DNA of 64,000 bases from an uncultured Erythrobacter sp. (GTDB lineage: Bacteria > Pseudomonadota > Alphaproteobacteria > Sphingomonadales > Sphingomonadaceae): assembly GCA_913055155.1 (NCBI GenBank), contig CAJXJR010000002.1:188501-252500 (forward strand), in the 5' to 3' direction. The notes below the pieces were generated by a model. It was not told where the DNA came from, searched no databases, and saw nothing but the letters and a program-made list of their open reading frames with translations. Each line of letters begins with the position of its first letter. The stretch's first letter is position 1. Both the position numbers and the translations under genes were made by a program. Below are positions 63,789-64,000 of the stretch, one piece after another.

Positions 63789-64000
63789 ATGCAAGACCGT
63801 AGCGACCTCCTAGAAGGCGTGATCCAAAAGTTCGCGGATCAGTCCGCAATCATTGGGGTTGTCGGGCTGGGCTACGTGGGCCAACCCCTTGCCCTGCGAT
63901 ATGCCGAGATTGGCTACCGCGTGCTCGGGTTCGATATATCCGAGACGCTGGTCAATTCCCTGAATTCGGGACGCAGCCCTATCCAGCATATCGAGGACAA
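63789..64000 (+). CDS. Nucleotide-sugar dehydrogenase, 5' end only
   Basis: The first 70 codons run off the right edge. The Rossmann motif IIGVVGLGYVGQPLALRYA and the following GYRVLGFDIS are diagnostic of the UDP-glucose/UDP-N-acetyl-mannosamine dehydrogenase family (Ugd, WbpA/WecC types). The start MQDRSDLLEGVIQKF with an N-terminal extension and SPIQHIED resembles the WbpA/TviB group, which oxidises UDP-GlcNAc or UDP-GalNAc at C6. It would supply a sugar acid for the same surface polysaccharide. Confidence 0.9.
   Translation, partial: MQDRSDLLEGVIQKFADQSAIIGVVGLGYVGQPLALRYAEIGYRVLGFDISETLVNSLNSGRSPIQHIED

Overview
The window comes from a high-G+C alphaproteobacterium, most probably a sphingomonad of the Erythrobacteraceae/Sphingomonadaceae type. 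The pointers are a lignostilbene-dioxygenase and formaldehyde oxidation block, hisC-tyrA next to metXW, FixJ-type regulation, and large alanine/serine-rich surface proteins. The assignment is inferred from gene content only. No rRNA, tRNA, insertion sequence or CRISPR array was recognised.

Region 1 (1-8.2 kb, minus strand): the 5' part of a TPR protein leaves the window at the left. Beside it is a giant autotransporter-like protein that carries, after its membrane barrel, a run of 30 prolines and an OmpA-type peptidoglycan-binding domain.

Region 2 (8.6-23.3 kb): an aromatic and C1 oxidation block. A minus-strand operon (lignostilbene dioxygenase, periplasmic serine hydrolase, DUF3237 protein) diverges from marR, an aromatic-acid MFS transporter, S-(hydroxymethyl)glutathione dehydrogenase, two VOC proteins and S-formylglutathione hydrolase. 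The plus-strand run continues with a NAD-dependent molybdenum formate dehydrogenase (fdsG, fdsB, mobA, fdsA, fdsD, fdhD). Together these take formaldehyde to CO2 with NADH yield and can open 4-hydroxystilbenes, which suggests use of lignin-derived dimers and methoxy-aromatics.

Region 3 (23.3-32.4 kb): metW-metX divergent from hisC-tyrA; a second DUF3237 gene coupled to a flavin monooxygenase; two overlapping tiny membrane-protein genes; trxB; and a Tat-exported protein built of repeated NTF2/SnoaL-like domains.

Region 4 (32.4-58.8 kb): a surface-polysaccharide region. rmlA-C-D-B makes dTDP-L-rhamnose. It is followed by a small secreted protein with a clear terminator, then a scar: the last 20 codons of a sugar transferase, a glycosyltransferase on the opposite strand whose stop lies inside that relic, and a frameshifted nusG-like gene. 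The intact counterparts (sugar transferase, then nusG-like gene) lie at 56.9-58.8 kb. Between them are a diguanylate cyclase, a hybrid histidine kinase facing a FixJ-type regulator, a PilZ protein, a GAF-PAS-GGDEF-EAL protein, a Flp-pilin-like protein with a long Gly/Ser tail, and the export/assembly run wza, wzc, a membrane protein, an O-antigen-ligase-like protein, gmd, fcl, sugar transferase and nusG-like antiterminator. The signalling genes look less G+C-rich than the metabolic ones and suggest c-di-GMP control of attachment and polysaccharide.

Region 5 (58.9-64 kb): a YadA-like trimeric adhesin with recently duplicated head repeats and a companion outer-membrane barrel protein (both minus), about 1.2 kb without a convincing gene but with small repeats, and the start of a nucleotide-sugar dehydrogenase that runs off the right edge and resumes polysaccharide precursor synthesis.
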